DNA from: an uncultured Acidimicrobiaceae bacterium
GTDB taxonomy: Bacteria; Actinomycetota; Acidimicrobiia; Spongiisociales; SHLN01
Assembly (NCBI GenBank): GCA_947259275.1
Contig: CAMYMH010000003.1
Coordinates: forward strand, 1-64,000
Direction of reading: 5' to 3'
Length of the DNA: 64,000 nucleotides
Shown here: positions 1 through 7,871 of the stretch, piece after piece
Layout of the letters: the number at the start of each line of letters is the position of its first letter
Position numbering within the stretch: position 1 is the first letter of the stretch
Notes under the pieces: model-generated
What the model saw: only the letters and a program-made list of their open reading frames with translations
Database searches by the model: none
Told to the model about the DNA's origin: nothing
Made by a program: the position numbers and the translations under genes

Positions 1-1
1 C

Positions 2-94
2 GGCTCGGGAGGAGCACCCGCTCCCACCGACGGGTCATACCTGTGGGGCACCGACGGGTGGACCCCGGTCGCCGGCGTCACCGGACTCCCCTAA
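2..94 (+). CDS. C-terminal end of an unidentified protein (5' end outside window)
   Basis: A reading frame open from base 2 ends at TAA 92-94 and encodes a glycine/proline-rich tail ending in TPVAGVTGLP. The stop is followed within 25 bases by a strong hairpin, as expected at a gene end. Too little of the protein is present to name a family; the reading is plausible only from frame, composition and the hairpin. Confidence 0.45.
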   Translation, partial: GSGGAPAPTDGSYLWGTDGWTPVAGVTGLP

Positions 95-414
95 CCAGAC
101 AGCCCACAGCCAACCACCAACCGCCCACCGGAAACGGTGGGCGGTTCGGCATCCAGCTACCAGCTGCCAGTCTGAGTTCCTTCCCCTTGAGGGAAGGTGG
201 CCCGGCCGAAGGCCGGGACGGATGGGGGGGGAACCCCTCACCACACCCGGTTCACCCACTCCCCCACCCCGACTCCACCTCCGGTGGAGCCACCCCGCCC
301 TCAAGGGCGGGGAAGAAACCCCCGCCCCGGTCGGCGCTGGACGGTGGGCGGTGGGCGGTACCTTCCCTCCGACAAGCCGGGGGGACTAACAGTCCATGAC
401 CGTAGATTTGGGTC
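95..414. repeat. Intergenic repeat mosaic (first of several)
   Basis: This gap contains no convincing gene. It holds the hairpin at 119-146; a CCTTCCCC...GGAAGGTGG module near 178-200; a GAA-loop palindrome CCCGGCCGAAGGCCGGG at about 201-217; a GACGGATGGGGGG module; a divergent reverse-strand copy of the double-hairpin element at about 240-318 (arms CTCCACC/GGTGGAG and CCCCGCCC/GGGCGGGG); and a GGTGGGC run at about 340-358. The same modules recur near 45.3, 49.9 and 54.8 kb. Confidence 0.7.
119..146 (+). terminator. GAAA-tetraloop hairpin downstream of the partial gene
   Basis: A perfect 12-bp stem (arms 119-130 and 135-146) closes a GAAA tetraloop. It lies 25 bases after the stop of the partial gene and could end its transcript, but no U-run follows. 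The arm sequence CCGCCCACCG also occurs in many other gaps of the window, so it may belong to the GGTGGGC repeat family. Confidence 0.4.
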
Positions 415-1242
415 ATGAGGATCCTGGTCTACGGCTCGTTGGTCCCGGACATCGTATTTGTAGTGCCCCGGCTTCCGATCGCCGGTGAGGACGTACCGGC
501 CGGAAAGGTGACGGTGGTGGCGGCCGGTGGTGGCGGGAATGTCGCGGTCGCCCTCGCCGATTGGGACTTCGACGTCGTCGTCGGCGGGAACTCGGTTGGC
601 GACGATCCCCTTGGCCGGTGGGTAGCGGAGGCGTTCGCGGGACGGGACATCGAACTGCCTGCCGGTTTTGTCAGCAAGGCGGGCGTAACCGCCGCCAATG
701 GCATCATCGTGACACCAGACGGTGAACGGACCGTCATCGGGAGCGACTACCAGCGCGTCACCTGGCTCCCGGTGTCGAGCTGGGAGGGCATCACCGCGGT
801 CATGGTGGACGGCTACAGCGGGGAGGCGGGGGCCATCGTCATCGGCGAGGCTTCCGATCGAGGTCTGCCGGTGGTAGGAAGCGATCGGACCGGACCGAGC
901 ACGACCCGCCTCTCGATGCTGCTGTGGTCCGGACATGAGCATCCCGACCCGGCCGAGGCCGCCGCCACGGCGGCCAATGGGCCGATCGTGGTTGTGACCA
1001 ACGGGCCCGGCCCCGTCGTCGTCTTTCTCCCCGACGGATCGACCTTCGAAGTCATACCCAAGCCATCCGACGCGCGGGACAGCACCGGTGCGGGCGATGT
1101 GTTCGCGGCCGCAGTCACCTCCGGTCTCGCGGACGGCCTCCCCACCGCAGCTACCCTCGAACGCGCCGTCGACGTGACCGGTCGATATGTCGCAGGGGGC
1201 ACGCGTTCCGAGGCTCCGCCACTCACTACACTGGGGACATGA
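415..1242 (+). CDS. PfkB/ribokinase-family carbohydrate kinase
   Basis: The 275-residue protein has the ribokinase fold signatures: an N-terminal YGSLVPDIVF strand, the glycine-rich AAGGGGNVAVAL segment near residues 37-48, and the C-terminal PfkB signature DSTGAGDVFAA at about residues 222-232, whose GAGD aspartate is the expected catalytic base. It probably phosphorylates a sugar or nucleoside with ATP in the cytosol; the substrate cannot be read from the sequence. The length is slightly short for the family. Its stop overlaps the start of the next small gene (ATGA), suggesting translational coupling. Confidence 0.85.
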   Translation: MRILVYGSLVPDIVFVVPRLPIAGEDVPAGKVTVVAAGGGGNVAVALADWDFDVVVGGNSVGDDPLGRWVAEAFAGRDIELPAGFVSKAGVTAANGIIVTPDGERTVIGSDYQRVTWLPVSSWEGITAVMVDGYSGEAGAIVIGEASDRGLPVVGSDRTGPSTTRLSMLLWSGHEHPDPAEAAATAANGPIVVVTNGPGPVVVFLPDGSTFEVIPKPSDARDSTGAGDVFAAAVTSGLADGLPTAATLERAVDVTGRYVAGGTRSEAPPLTTLGT

Positions 1243-1319
1243 AGAAGATCTTCTTCCTTTTGATTCTCGTCGGCATCGGCCTGGCGGTCTTCAAGTACCT
1301 CAACGACGAGAGCTACTGA
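1239..1319 (+). CDS. 26-residue single-pass membrane microprotein
   Basis: This short frame starts at the ATG inside the ATGA overlap with the kinase stop and encodes MKKIFFLLILVGIGLAVFKY followed by LNDESY. Two lysines, one hydrophobic helix of about 17 residues and an acidic tail are typical of tiny actinobacterial membrane proteins such as the DLW-39 type, which it resembles only in layout. The last 7 bases overlap the 3' end of the convergent hydrolase gene. The function is unknown; the coupling and membrane pattern make it more than a random frame. Confidence 0.5.
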   Translation: MKKIFFLLILVGIGLAVFKYLNDESY

Positions 1320-2224
1320 GCCTTCTCAACGAACTCGACGACCGCATCGGCTATCTGCGCCGCATGGGTGAATATCGCTTCGTGCCGGGCCGCTAGTTCG
1401 AGGACGACCGGATCTTTCACCAGCCCAGCCAGCTCGTACTGGCCGGCCGGCCTGATGACCTGATCCCGGGTGGGAATGATCACGAGCACCGGAGGATCCA
1501 GCTGGGCAATCCACTTGCGTGAGTCGAAACGTTTGATGGCACGAAGGGCTCGCATGTTCAACTCGACGTCCCTCGCCAGCATCACATCCCACAGCCAGCG
1601 ATCGTGCTCGGGCCCAAACGCACCGGCACGACCCAACACCGCCCGGGTGACGCGGGCACCCTCCATATTTCCCAGCTTCCACGAGATTCGCAACCCGGCC
1701 ATACCGAGTGCGTCTATCAGGGGGCGTCGCATCGGGTTGGCGGCCGTGGCTGCGAGGACGGCCTGATGGACGTGACCGGGATGACGGCGAGCCAGCGCCT
1801 GGGCAACCATCCCTCCCATCGAATAGCCGAATACCGTCGCCTGGCGGACGTCGAGTGCGTCGAGCACCGCCGCGATTTCATCTGCCACCGTCTCGATCTC
1901 GTACTCCTCGTACAGACCGCGGGAGCCGCCGTAGTTGCGCTGGTCGATCATGATGACCCGGAAGCGATCGACCAGGTAGGGAACCAGTCGGCAGAACGTC
2001 GCAATGCTGTCATACACCCATCCGTGGATCAGCACTATGGGAGGAGCATCCGGCAGCCCAGTTTCTCGGACCATGTACTCCTTGCTCCCCACAAACACGG
2101 TCCGTCCCGGCACCGGGAGCGGGTGCACCTGAGGACCCCGGGATTTCGGCCGCGTGACCGGCCCGAAGATCCTCCACAACGCCCAGCCTCCAACCGTCAA
2201 GCCCAGGGCTTTTCGTGTTCTCAT
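1313..2224 (-). CDS. Alpha/beta hydrolase
   Basis: The 303-residue protein shows the oxyanion strand IVLIHGW near residues 63-69, the nucleophile elbow GYSMGG at residues 133-138 (Ser135), an acid in PTRDQV near residue 253 and a histidine in AARHEA near residue 281, so the catalytic triad is complete. A hydrophobic, basic N-terminus (about residues 8-20) may be a membrane anchor. It is likely a carboxylesterase or related hydrolase; the substrate is not evident. It converges with the microprotein gene. Confidence 0.85.
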   Translation of the reverse strand: MRTRKALGLTVGGWALWRIFGPVTRPKSRGPQVHPLPVPGRTVFVGSKEYMVRETGLPDAPPIVLIHGWVYDSIATFCRLVPYLVDRFRVIMIDQRNYGGSRGLYEEYEIETVADEIAAVLDALDVRQATVFGYSMGGMVAQALARRHPGHVHQAVLAATAANPMRRPLIDALGMAGLRISWKLGNMEGARVTRAVLGRAGAFGPEHDRWLWDVMLARDVELNMRALRAIKRFDSRKWIAQLDPPVLVIIPTRDQVIRPAGQYELAGLVKDPVVLELAARHEAIFTHAAQIADAVVEFVEKAQ

Positions 2225-2358
2225 GAGGCGAGTCTATGGGGGCGCCAGCGAGGGTGGCAGAAAGCAGTGAGCATCACCCGCCGTGACAATGACCGGCTTT
2301 CCTGCCTATTTATTGCACCTGCACAACTGTGATGGCGATCCCGCTTGCCTACTGCTTG

Positions 2359-3399
2359 CTACCGGACTGTGATTTCCGAGCCTTCGACGATCTCGCCGAT
2401 GACGGCGGCGGCCGGGGTGCCCGAATCACCGAGCGCGGCGATCAAGTCGTCGCATCGGTCGGGGGCGACGGCCAGCAGCAATCCCCCACTGGTCTGAGCA
2501 TCTGCCAGCACGATCTGGAAGACGTCGGCCAGGTCGCCGAAGTTGGTGAATTCGGCGGCGGCAGCCAGGTTGCGGGTGGTTCCTCCCGGTACGACGCCAT
2601 CGGACGCTAGATCCTCCACCCCCGGTAGCAGTGGAACCCAACGGTGATCAACGCGGGCGCCAACCGACGAGGCCTGAATCACCTCCGCGAGGTGGCCGAG
2701 CAGCCCAAAGCCGGTGACATCGGTGGCGGTGCGCACCCCGCAGGCGACGGCGGCCCCGGCGGCAGTGCGGTTGAGCATGACCATCATTTCGACGGCAGCC
2801 TCAATCTGCTCGGGAGTAGCCCGGTCGCGCTTGATGGCTGTGGAGATCAATCCGGTCCCGAGCGGCTTCGTCAACACGAGGCGGTCACCAACCCTGGCTG
2901 ATCGGTTGGTCATCATGGCATCCGGGTCGACGATCCCGGTGACGGCGAGCCCGTATTTCGGCTCGCGGTCATCTACCGAATGGCCCCCGACGAGGGTGCA
3001 CTCGGCCTCGGCGAGAACCGCCGCACCTCCCCGCTGTACGTCGGCAAGCAGGTCGAGCGACAGCTCCTCACGAGGCCAGCCGACAATTGAAAGCGCAGTG
3101 ATCGGCGCTCCGCCCATGGCATAGACGTCTGAGAGGGCATTGGCGGCGGCAATCCGGCCCCAGTCGAAAGGGTCGTCAACAATCGGGGTGAAGAAGTCCA
3201 CGGTTTGGACCAGGGCGGCTCCGCTCGCGAGCCGATATACGCCGGCATCGTCCGGTTGGTCGAGGCCAACCAGGAGATTTGGGTGGCGTGTCACGTCGAG
3301 ATCATGCAAGGGGCGCAGGACCTGCGCCAGCTCAGCCGGGCTGAGTTTGCAGGCTCACCCCGATCCGTGCGAGTACCGCGTCAGCTTGACGTTTGACAT
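2359..3399 (-). CDS. selD: Selenide, water dikinase (SelD) with selenocysteine at the active site
   Basis: SelD makes selenophosphate from selenide and ATP, the selenium donor for selenocysteine. The usual reading begins after an in-frame UGA. Extending upstream to ATG 3399 gives an N-terminus with the family motif KLTRYSHGSG-U-ACKLSP, where UGA (3355-3357) is residue 15 and matches the catalytic Cys/Sec position, followed by Cys17 and Lys18. Downstream, VQTVDFFTPIVDDPFDWGRIAA and GGHSVDD are SelD signatures. The full length of 346 residues is normal for the family, whereas the frame starting after the UGA would lack the active site. A hairpin lies just 3' of the UGA. It is divergent from mgtE. 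The selA, selB and selC genes must lie elsewhere. Confidence 0.92.
3331..3345 (-). promoter_or_regulatory. Candidate bacterial SECIS hairpin in selD
   Basis: On the selD mRNA a perfect 6-bp stem CTCAGC/GCTGAG with a CCG loop begins 9 bases after the UGA codon and lies inside the coding sequence. Position and form suit a bacterial SECIS element read by SelB, although the apical loop is small and the flanking G/U bulge typical of some SECIS elements was not identified. Confidence 0.55.
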
Positions 3400-3683
3400 G
3401 GGGCAACACTAGGTCCGCCGCGTATCTGGCTGATCAACCGATGACCGGAGCAGGAAATCAGCGCCGCTGACCGCTGCCGACCTGGCTAAACCAACCAGGC
3501 TGAGCCAGGATTCAGTTTCTTATGCCATCCGATGAATGTATGCTTGTTCTCGAGGTTGGAATCCACGCCTGACCCCGGCGTCACCAACCGGCAGGAACTC
3601 CTCACCCCCCTGGGGAACCTGCACAATGACGGGCCTCGGCGCACGCCGGGGCTCGTCGCTTTGGACTCCTAACCTGACCGGGT

Positions 3684-5063
3684 ATGCGTTTCAACCTCCC
3701 ACGCCCTCGCCAGCTGGCTCGCAACCTGCGCGAGGTGGCACAGAGCCGCCCGGAAACCACCGAGGAATACCTGGAGGCCAACCCGGAGGCGTGGGCGCGA
3801 ATCGCCGAGGTCGACCCGCACGACGCCGCCGACATCCTCGAAGCCCTCGGCGCTGAAGCAGCACGCGAATTCATCAAATCGCTCGTGCCAGAGCAGGTGG
3901 CCCGCATCCTTGAAGAGATGAACGACGGTGCCGCAGCGGAACTCCTGCAGCTGTTGCCTGAGGTAGAAGCCGCGGCACTGGTCGGCTCGATGGATGCCGA
4001 CGAGGCCGTCGACGTCCTCAACAAGCTCGATGACGAGGAGGTGCCCGGACTCGTCGACAAGCTCGAGCCGGAGGCCGCCACCGAAATCGAACGCCTGCTG
4101 GCGTACCCGCGGGACTCAGCCGGCGGCTTGATGACCACCGATGTGGCATCGCTCCCGCACGGCCTGACCGCGGGTGAGGCAATCGAGGCCCTGCGGCGAA
4201 TGCATGAGACGCTCGACGATCTCAATTATGTTTATGTCATCGACGATCTCGACCGGCTCAAGGGAGTCGTCTCCTTCCGAGATCTCGTATTTGCACGACC
4301 GGGCACCGGCCTCGACCAGGCGATGGTTCCTAACCCGGTCAAGGTGTCGACCGACGCCGACCGCGAGGTGGTGTCGGATCTCATCCAGCGGTACAACCTA
4401 TTCGCATTACCCGTCGTCGATGGGGAGGACCGACTGCTCGGCATCGTCACCGTCGATGAAGCGCTCGAGGCGATTCAAGAGGAGGCGAGCGAGGACATGG
4501 CCGTGATGGTCGGCGCCGGGTCCGAAGAGACGGTGCGTTCGGCGGTGACCGAGTCAATCGCCAAGCGGCTGCCCTGGATCGTCGTCAACCTGGCACTGGC
4601 AACCATCGTGGCCTTCACCATCGAGCGCCAGAAGGATGTATTCGACGACTTCGTGGTCCTGGCCGCCTTGATGCCGGTGGTTGCCCTGCTGGGTGGGAAC
4701 GGCGGCGCCCAGAGCCTGGCGGTAGTGATTCGCTCCATGGCGATCAACCAGGTACCGAGCCAGATGGTGCCGAAGGTGTTGTTGCGAGAAGCGCGCATCG
4801 GGCTCGCAATCGGCGTCGCCATCGCAGTATTGGCCGGTTTCATGGCCTTCATCATCAGCGGCGGAGAGGAGAAGGTGGCCGTCGTCATGGCGATCGCAGT
4901 GTTTGCCAACCTGTCGATTGCGACCTTCGCCGGAGCCGGCATCCCGATCCTGCTTCGCCGACTCGGGCTCGACCCCGCCCTTGCCTCGAACATCTTCCTC
5001 ACCTTCGTGACCGACATGGTGGGGTTTGCGGGGTTTCTGGTGATTGCGGGAGTGTTGCTATAG
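3684..5063 (+). CDS. mgtE: Magnesium transporter MgtE
   Basis: The 459-residue protein has the MgtE order: an acidic helical N domain (about 20-145) with repeated ADILEAL and AAELLQLL segments, two CBS domains (about 150-275, with SAGGLMTTDV and LPVVDGEDRLLGIV), and a C-terminal membrane domain of five helices (about 290-459). The pore signature PVVALLGGNGGAQS lies near residues 331-344. MgtE is a Mg2+-selective channel gated by intracellular Mg2+ through the N and CBS domains. The 284-base gap to selD carries both promoters; no magnesium riboswitch was recognised in it. Confidence 0.95.
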   Translation: MRFNLPRPRQLARNLREVAQSRPETTEEYLEANPEAWARIAEVDPHDAADILEALGAEAAREFIKSLVPEQVARILEEMNDGAAAELLQLLPEVEAAALVGSMDADEAVDVLNKLDDEEVPGLVDKLEPEAATEIERLLAYPRDSAGGLMTTDVASLPHGLTAGEAIEALRRMHETLDDLNYVYVIDDLDRLKGVVSFRDLVFARPGTGLDQAMVPNPVKVSTDADREVVSDLIQRYNLFALPVVDGEDRLLGIVTVDEALEAIQEEASEDMAVMVGAGSEETVRSAVTESIAKRLPWIVVNLALATIVAFTIERQKDVFDDFVVLAALMPVVALLGGNGGAQSLAVVIRSMAINQVPSQMVPKVLLREARIGLAIGVAIAVLAGFMAFIISGGEEKVAVVMAIAVFANLSIATFAGAGIPILLRRLGLDPALASNIFLTFVTDMVGFAGFLVIAGVLL

Positions 5064-5310
5064 CAGCTGCCCACCGCCCACCGCCCACCGCCCACCGTTC
5101 TCGTTCCGCTTCTGGCACCCCTCTTATGGAGTGTATGGACCGGGGTCATGCGTACCGGACGTGCGGGACATGGGTAACACTTGGAGGTCGCCTATGAGGA
5201 GGGATTAGATGCCGTGGTCGGTGGAGACAGTGGCGGCGGCTGCCCTCCGGGCAGCTTGGCAGTTGCGAAGCAACTGCTGCCTCAGGAGGTGGGGACTGAC
5301 CTGTTCTGGG

Positions 5311-5426
5311 GTTTCCCTGGGCCTGGCGCCGGCGGCGCCGGCCGTCGATCAGCTGGCCATCCGGCGGCAGCACTCGCATTTCTCCGCCATCGACGCAAAG
5401 GTGACATGGCAAGGCGGAGAAATCGA
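5311..5426 (+). repeat. 116-bp dispersed repeat, copy A
   Basis: The unit has a CTGGCGCCGGCGGCGCCGG block, then GTCGATCAGCT, GCCATCCGGCGGCAGCA and an inverted pair TTTCTCCGCC / GGCGGAGAAA separated by a short variable loop. It is nearly identical to copy B 12 bases downstream and similar to copy C at 16324. All copies lie outside genes and in the same orientation on this strand. Confidence 0.85.
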
Positions 5427-5438
5427 AATCCAGACATG

Positions 5439-5555
5439 GTTTCCCTGGGCCTGGCGCCGGCGGCGCCGGCCGTCGATCAGCTAGCCGTCCGGCGGCAGCA
5501 CTCGTATTTCTCCGCCATCGACGCAAAGGCGCTGACAGCGCGGCGGAGAAATCGA
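5439..5555 (+). repeat. 116-bp dispersed repeat, copy B
   Basis: This direct repeat of copy A has few substitutions (CTAGCC for CTGGCC, TCGTATTTC for TCGCATTTC). The sequence between the TTTCTCCGCC and GGCGGAGAAA arms differs from copy A (GCGCTGACAGCG instead of GTGACATGGCAA), so the loop varies while the arms are conserved, as in hairpin-type dispersed repeats. Confidence 0.85.
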
Positions 5556-5561
5556 AGAACA

Positions 5562-5597
5562 GAAGGAGGGCCGGCTCTCTGGGGGCCGGCCCTCTTC
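5562..5597. terminator. Bidirectional terminator-like hairpin
   Basis: Inverted arms GAGGGCCGGC (5566-5575) and GCCGGCCCTC (5585-5594), extended by GAAG/TTC, form a strong hairpin between the converging mgtE and downstream minus-strand genes. The flanking pyrimidine run is short, so intrinsic termination is plausible but not certain. Confidence 0.5.
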
Positions 5598-5691
5598 TGG
5601 AGGAGGAGCGTTGAAGGAGTGAAGTTCAACACCAGAAGCATCGGCGCCGAGGCCAAAACCTACGGAAGCAATGAGAGGGGTTCCGTGGTGA

Positions 5692-6120
5692 CTAGTTAGC
5701 AGTGGCCTGCCTGCTCATCCACTGCTCGAACGTCAGTGCGAGGGGCGTGAAGTTCACGGCGCGAAAGCGTTCGGTCATTTCGTCGAAGAGCTCTGGGTCT
5801 GGGTCGATGGCCATTCCCCATTCCGCCAGTTCGAGGCCGGGCCGCCAGCCGGCCGAGCCGAGGGTTTCGTCCACCCGCATCCGCCAGTCTTCCGGTCCGT
5901 CCGGGCGCGAGGACCAGTATCGCTGCATCCGTTGGGCCCGTCGGACCGCCCGCTGCACGATCTTGAGCGCCTGGCGGTCCAGTGATTCGCCATCGCCAAC
6001 CACGCCTTCCATCCAGTCCGCGAACGTTCGATCGTCCCAGGCGTTGGGCTCGAGGACAACGTCTTCAAAGAGACGGTCAACCGACCGCAGCAACTCGAGA
6101 GCCCGCCGGGCGGCACTCAC
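5692..6120 (-). CDS. Uncharacterised 142-residue protein downstream of the class IV aminotransferase
   Basis: The family is not recognised. The protein is helical and rich in Arg, Trp and Glu, with segments ALELLRSVDRLFEDVVLEP and LTFEQWMSRQ, and has no signal peptide or membrane helix. I chose GTG 6120, which lies 10 bases after the stop of the upstream aminotransferase; an ATG at 6234 in the same frame would overlap that gene by about 100 bases and is less likely. The spacing implies co-transcription with the aminotransferase, but the product gives no hint of a shared pathway. Confidence 0.6.
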   Translation of the reverse strand: MSAARRALELLRSVDRLFEDVVLEPNAWDDRTFADWMEGVVGDGESLDRQALKIVQRAVRRAQRMQRYWSSRPDGPEDWRMRVDETLGSAGWRPGLELAEWGMAIDPDPELFDEMTERFRAVNFTPLALTFEQWMSRQATAN

Positions 6121-6130
6121 CGGGCCACCA

Positions 6131-6949
6131 TCAAAGGGAAGCTGCCACCCGGGCCGTGAAGGCCGCCGCAAGTCTTCGGGTCTGGTCGCCGGGTACGAAG
6201 TTGGTGGCGCCGACCGCAACCACCGGAGCGACATCCTTGAGCGTCGAAAGCGCGATGACCTCCTGCGCCGCCGCCAGGCGCTCGAGCGTCCAGCGGCCTT
6301 CCACCACCACCAGCCCGATGTCGGCGGCGGTCTTGAGCACTTCCGCCCGAGTCACCGAGCCGAGAATCCCGAGATCCATCGAGGGGGTCTCGAGGACGCC
6401 GTCGACGAACCAAGCGATCGTCCAGGTTGGCCCTTCCAGCACCCATCCCTCCCGCGAGATGAGCAGCGCGTCATGGTAGCCCTCCCGCTGGGCCCGCCGG
6501 CTCGCCGCCATGTTCGGAGCGTATGAGATGACTTTGGCGCCGGTTAAATCCCAGTCGACTCCTCCCGAATGCCAGGGTGCCTCGACGGGTTGAACTCTGA
6601 AGTCTTCGATGTCCTCGGGCATCCGCTCCCACGCGACGATGCAGCGCCCGGGAGCATCGATGTCGGGAACGCTGCCCCCCCGGGTGACGACGAGCCGAAC
6701 AAAACAATCCCCTCCATCGGCAGCCACCGTCCAGATCCATTCGGCCATGTCGGACCTCGGTGGAAGCTCGAGCTCGAGCTTGGCGGCTCCGGACGCCAAC
6801 CGGTCGAGGTGGGCGTCGAGGGCGAAGACCCGCCCTTCGTACGATCTGGCCACTTCGAACAGACCGTCTCCCCGCTGGAGGCCAAGGTCGAAGACAGAGA
6901 TGGAGGCAGTGGACGGGTCGGCTGGAATGCCGTCAATGAGAACTCGCAT
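6131..6949 (-). CDS. Class IV PLP aminotransferase (aminodeoxychorismate lyase / branched-chain aminotransferase type)
   Basis: The 272-residue protein matches fold-type IV PLP enzymes: N-terminal MRVLIDG, the FDLGLQRGDGLFEVARSYEGR segment near residues 19-39, the Schiff-base lysine in LTGAKVISYAP and the ALLISREGWVLEGPTWTIAWF segment corresponding to the E-G-x-x-x-N/T-x-F region. It could act in folate (PabC), branched-chain or D-amino-acid metabolism; the sequence does not decide. The start at 6949 leaves 39 bases to the divergent reductase, enough for back-to-back promoters. The longer frame upstream is antisense to that reductase. Confidence 0.8.
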   Translation of the reverse strand: MRVLIDGIPADPSTASISVFDLGLQRGDGLFEVARSYEGRVFALDAHLDRLASGAAKLELELPPRSDMAEWIWTVAADGGDCFVRLVVTRGGSVPDIDAPGRCIVAWERMPEDIEDFRVQPVEAPWHSGGVDWDLTGAKVISYAPNMAASRRAQREGYHDALLISREGWVLEGPTWTIAWFVDGVLETPSMDLGILGSVTRAEVLKTAADIGLVVVEGRWTLERLAAAQEVIALSTLKDVAPVVAVGATNFVPGDQTRRLAAAFTARVAASL

Positions 6950-6988
6950 GGGGCCGAGGTTAGTGACTGGCCTCCTAGAGTCGGCCCG

Positions 6989-7840
6989 ATGCGTGTCCTG
7001 ATTACCGGCGCCACCGGGTACCTCGGCACGGCGATGCGTGAGGCTGTGCCGGTCGGTGTCGAGGTGATTGCGACCGGATTCTCCCGGGGACCCCTCTCGC
7101 TGGACGTGACCGATCAGCAGGCCGTCGAGGTAGCCGTTAACCACCATCGGCCGGACGTGGTGGTGCACCTCGCTGCGGTCAGCGTGACCGCAGCGGCCGC
7201 CGATGAGCCCGACCGAGCCGCGGCCGTCAATGTGGCCGGGGCGCAGACGGTTGCAGCCGTAACCGGTCGAAGCGGCATACGATTGGTCGCTATCTCCACC
7301 GATCTCGTCTTCGACGGCACGGCCGCCCCATACGATGAGAACGCCGCCCCGCACCCCATCAATGCGTACGGGGCATCGAAGCTGGCGGGGGAGCAAGCCA
7401 TCACCTCCGAGCATTTCGCCCCCCTCATCCTTCGCACCTCGGTGCTGGTCGGCCGCGATCGAGCGGACCGGTACCCGTTCACGACGTACGTCGTCCGGCA
7501 GGCGCAAGCAGGGTTGAAGGTGGAACTGTTCGAAAACGAGCGCCGCAATTTCTTCCCGGTTACCCACGCGGCCGCCGCCATCTGGGAGTCCGCCGCCAAC
7601 CAGGTGACGGGTGTTCTTCACATCGGTGCCACCGAGTCCATGTCCCGGCTCGAGTTCGGCAGGCGTTTGCTGGAGGCGGCCGGGCTCAACGAACGCCTGG
7701 CGAGTTCAGCCACTGGTCCGCCCGATCGACCGTCCGATCTCACCTTGACCGTCGACCGGGCTCAGGCGCTCCTCGCCACCCCGATGCCCACCCTGGACGA
7801 GGTTATGGCTGAGATGCGCCGCGACCTTCGCTTGACGTAG
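6989..7840 (+). CDS. RmlD-like NAD(P)-dependent sugar reductase / epimerase
   Basis: The 283-residue protein is an extended short-chain dehydrogenase close to dTDP-4-dehydrorhamnose reductase. It has the nucleotide-binding GATGYLG at residues 7-13, DVVVHLAAVS, STDLVFDG near residue 103 and the catalytic YGASK near residue 127. The frame could be read upstream to 6569, but that part overlaps the divergent aminotransferase antisense, so ATG 6989 is preferred. RmlD performs the last step of dTDP-L-rhamnose synthesis, but no rmlA, rmlB or rmlC lies nearby, so the exact substrate is open. Confidence 0.75.
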   Translation: MRVLITGATGYLGTAMREAVPVGVEVIATGFSRGPLSLDVTDQQAVEVAVNHHRPDVVVHLAAVSVTAAAADEPDRAAAVNVAGAQTVAAVTGRSGIRLVAISTDLVFDGTAAPYDENAAPHPINAYGASKLAGEQAITSEHFAPLILRTSVLVGRDRADRYPFTTYVVRQAQAGLKVELFENERRNFFPVTHAAAAIWESAANQVTGVLHIGATESMSRLEFGRRLLEAAGLNERLASSATGPPDRPSDLTLTVDRAQALLATPMPTLDEVMAEMRRDLRLT

Positions 7841-7871
7841 GCTCCCGGGGTTGACCTGTGAAGGGATACCC

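Larger units (their letters stand above)
5064..5690. repeat. Intergenic repeat region between mgtE and a convergent gene
   Basis: Nothing here looks coding; the open frames follow the repeats. Present are a CCCACCG run at about 5069-5095, a GAA-loop palindrome at 5259-5277 (stem GCAGTTGC), two direct copies of a 116-bp element (5311-5426 and 5439-5555) and a terminator-like hairpin at 5562-5597. Around 5152-5180 the bases CGGGACATGGGTAACAC recall ends of some insertion sequences, but no transposase is present. Confidence 0.7.

Noticed and set aside
5152-5180. Possible insertion-sequence end (GGGACATGGGTAACAC)
   Set aside because: No transposase, partner terminal repeat or target duplication was found, so it is noted only within the gap description.
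5181-5699. 172-codon open frame on the plus strand
   Set aside because: It runs through two direct copies of a non-coding repeat, has repeat-derived composition and no family resemblance.
6569-6988. Longer N-terminus for the RmlD-like reductase
   Set aside because: The extra part is antisense to the class IV aminotransferase, and the Rossmann motif starts directly at ATG 6989.
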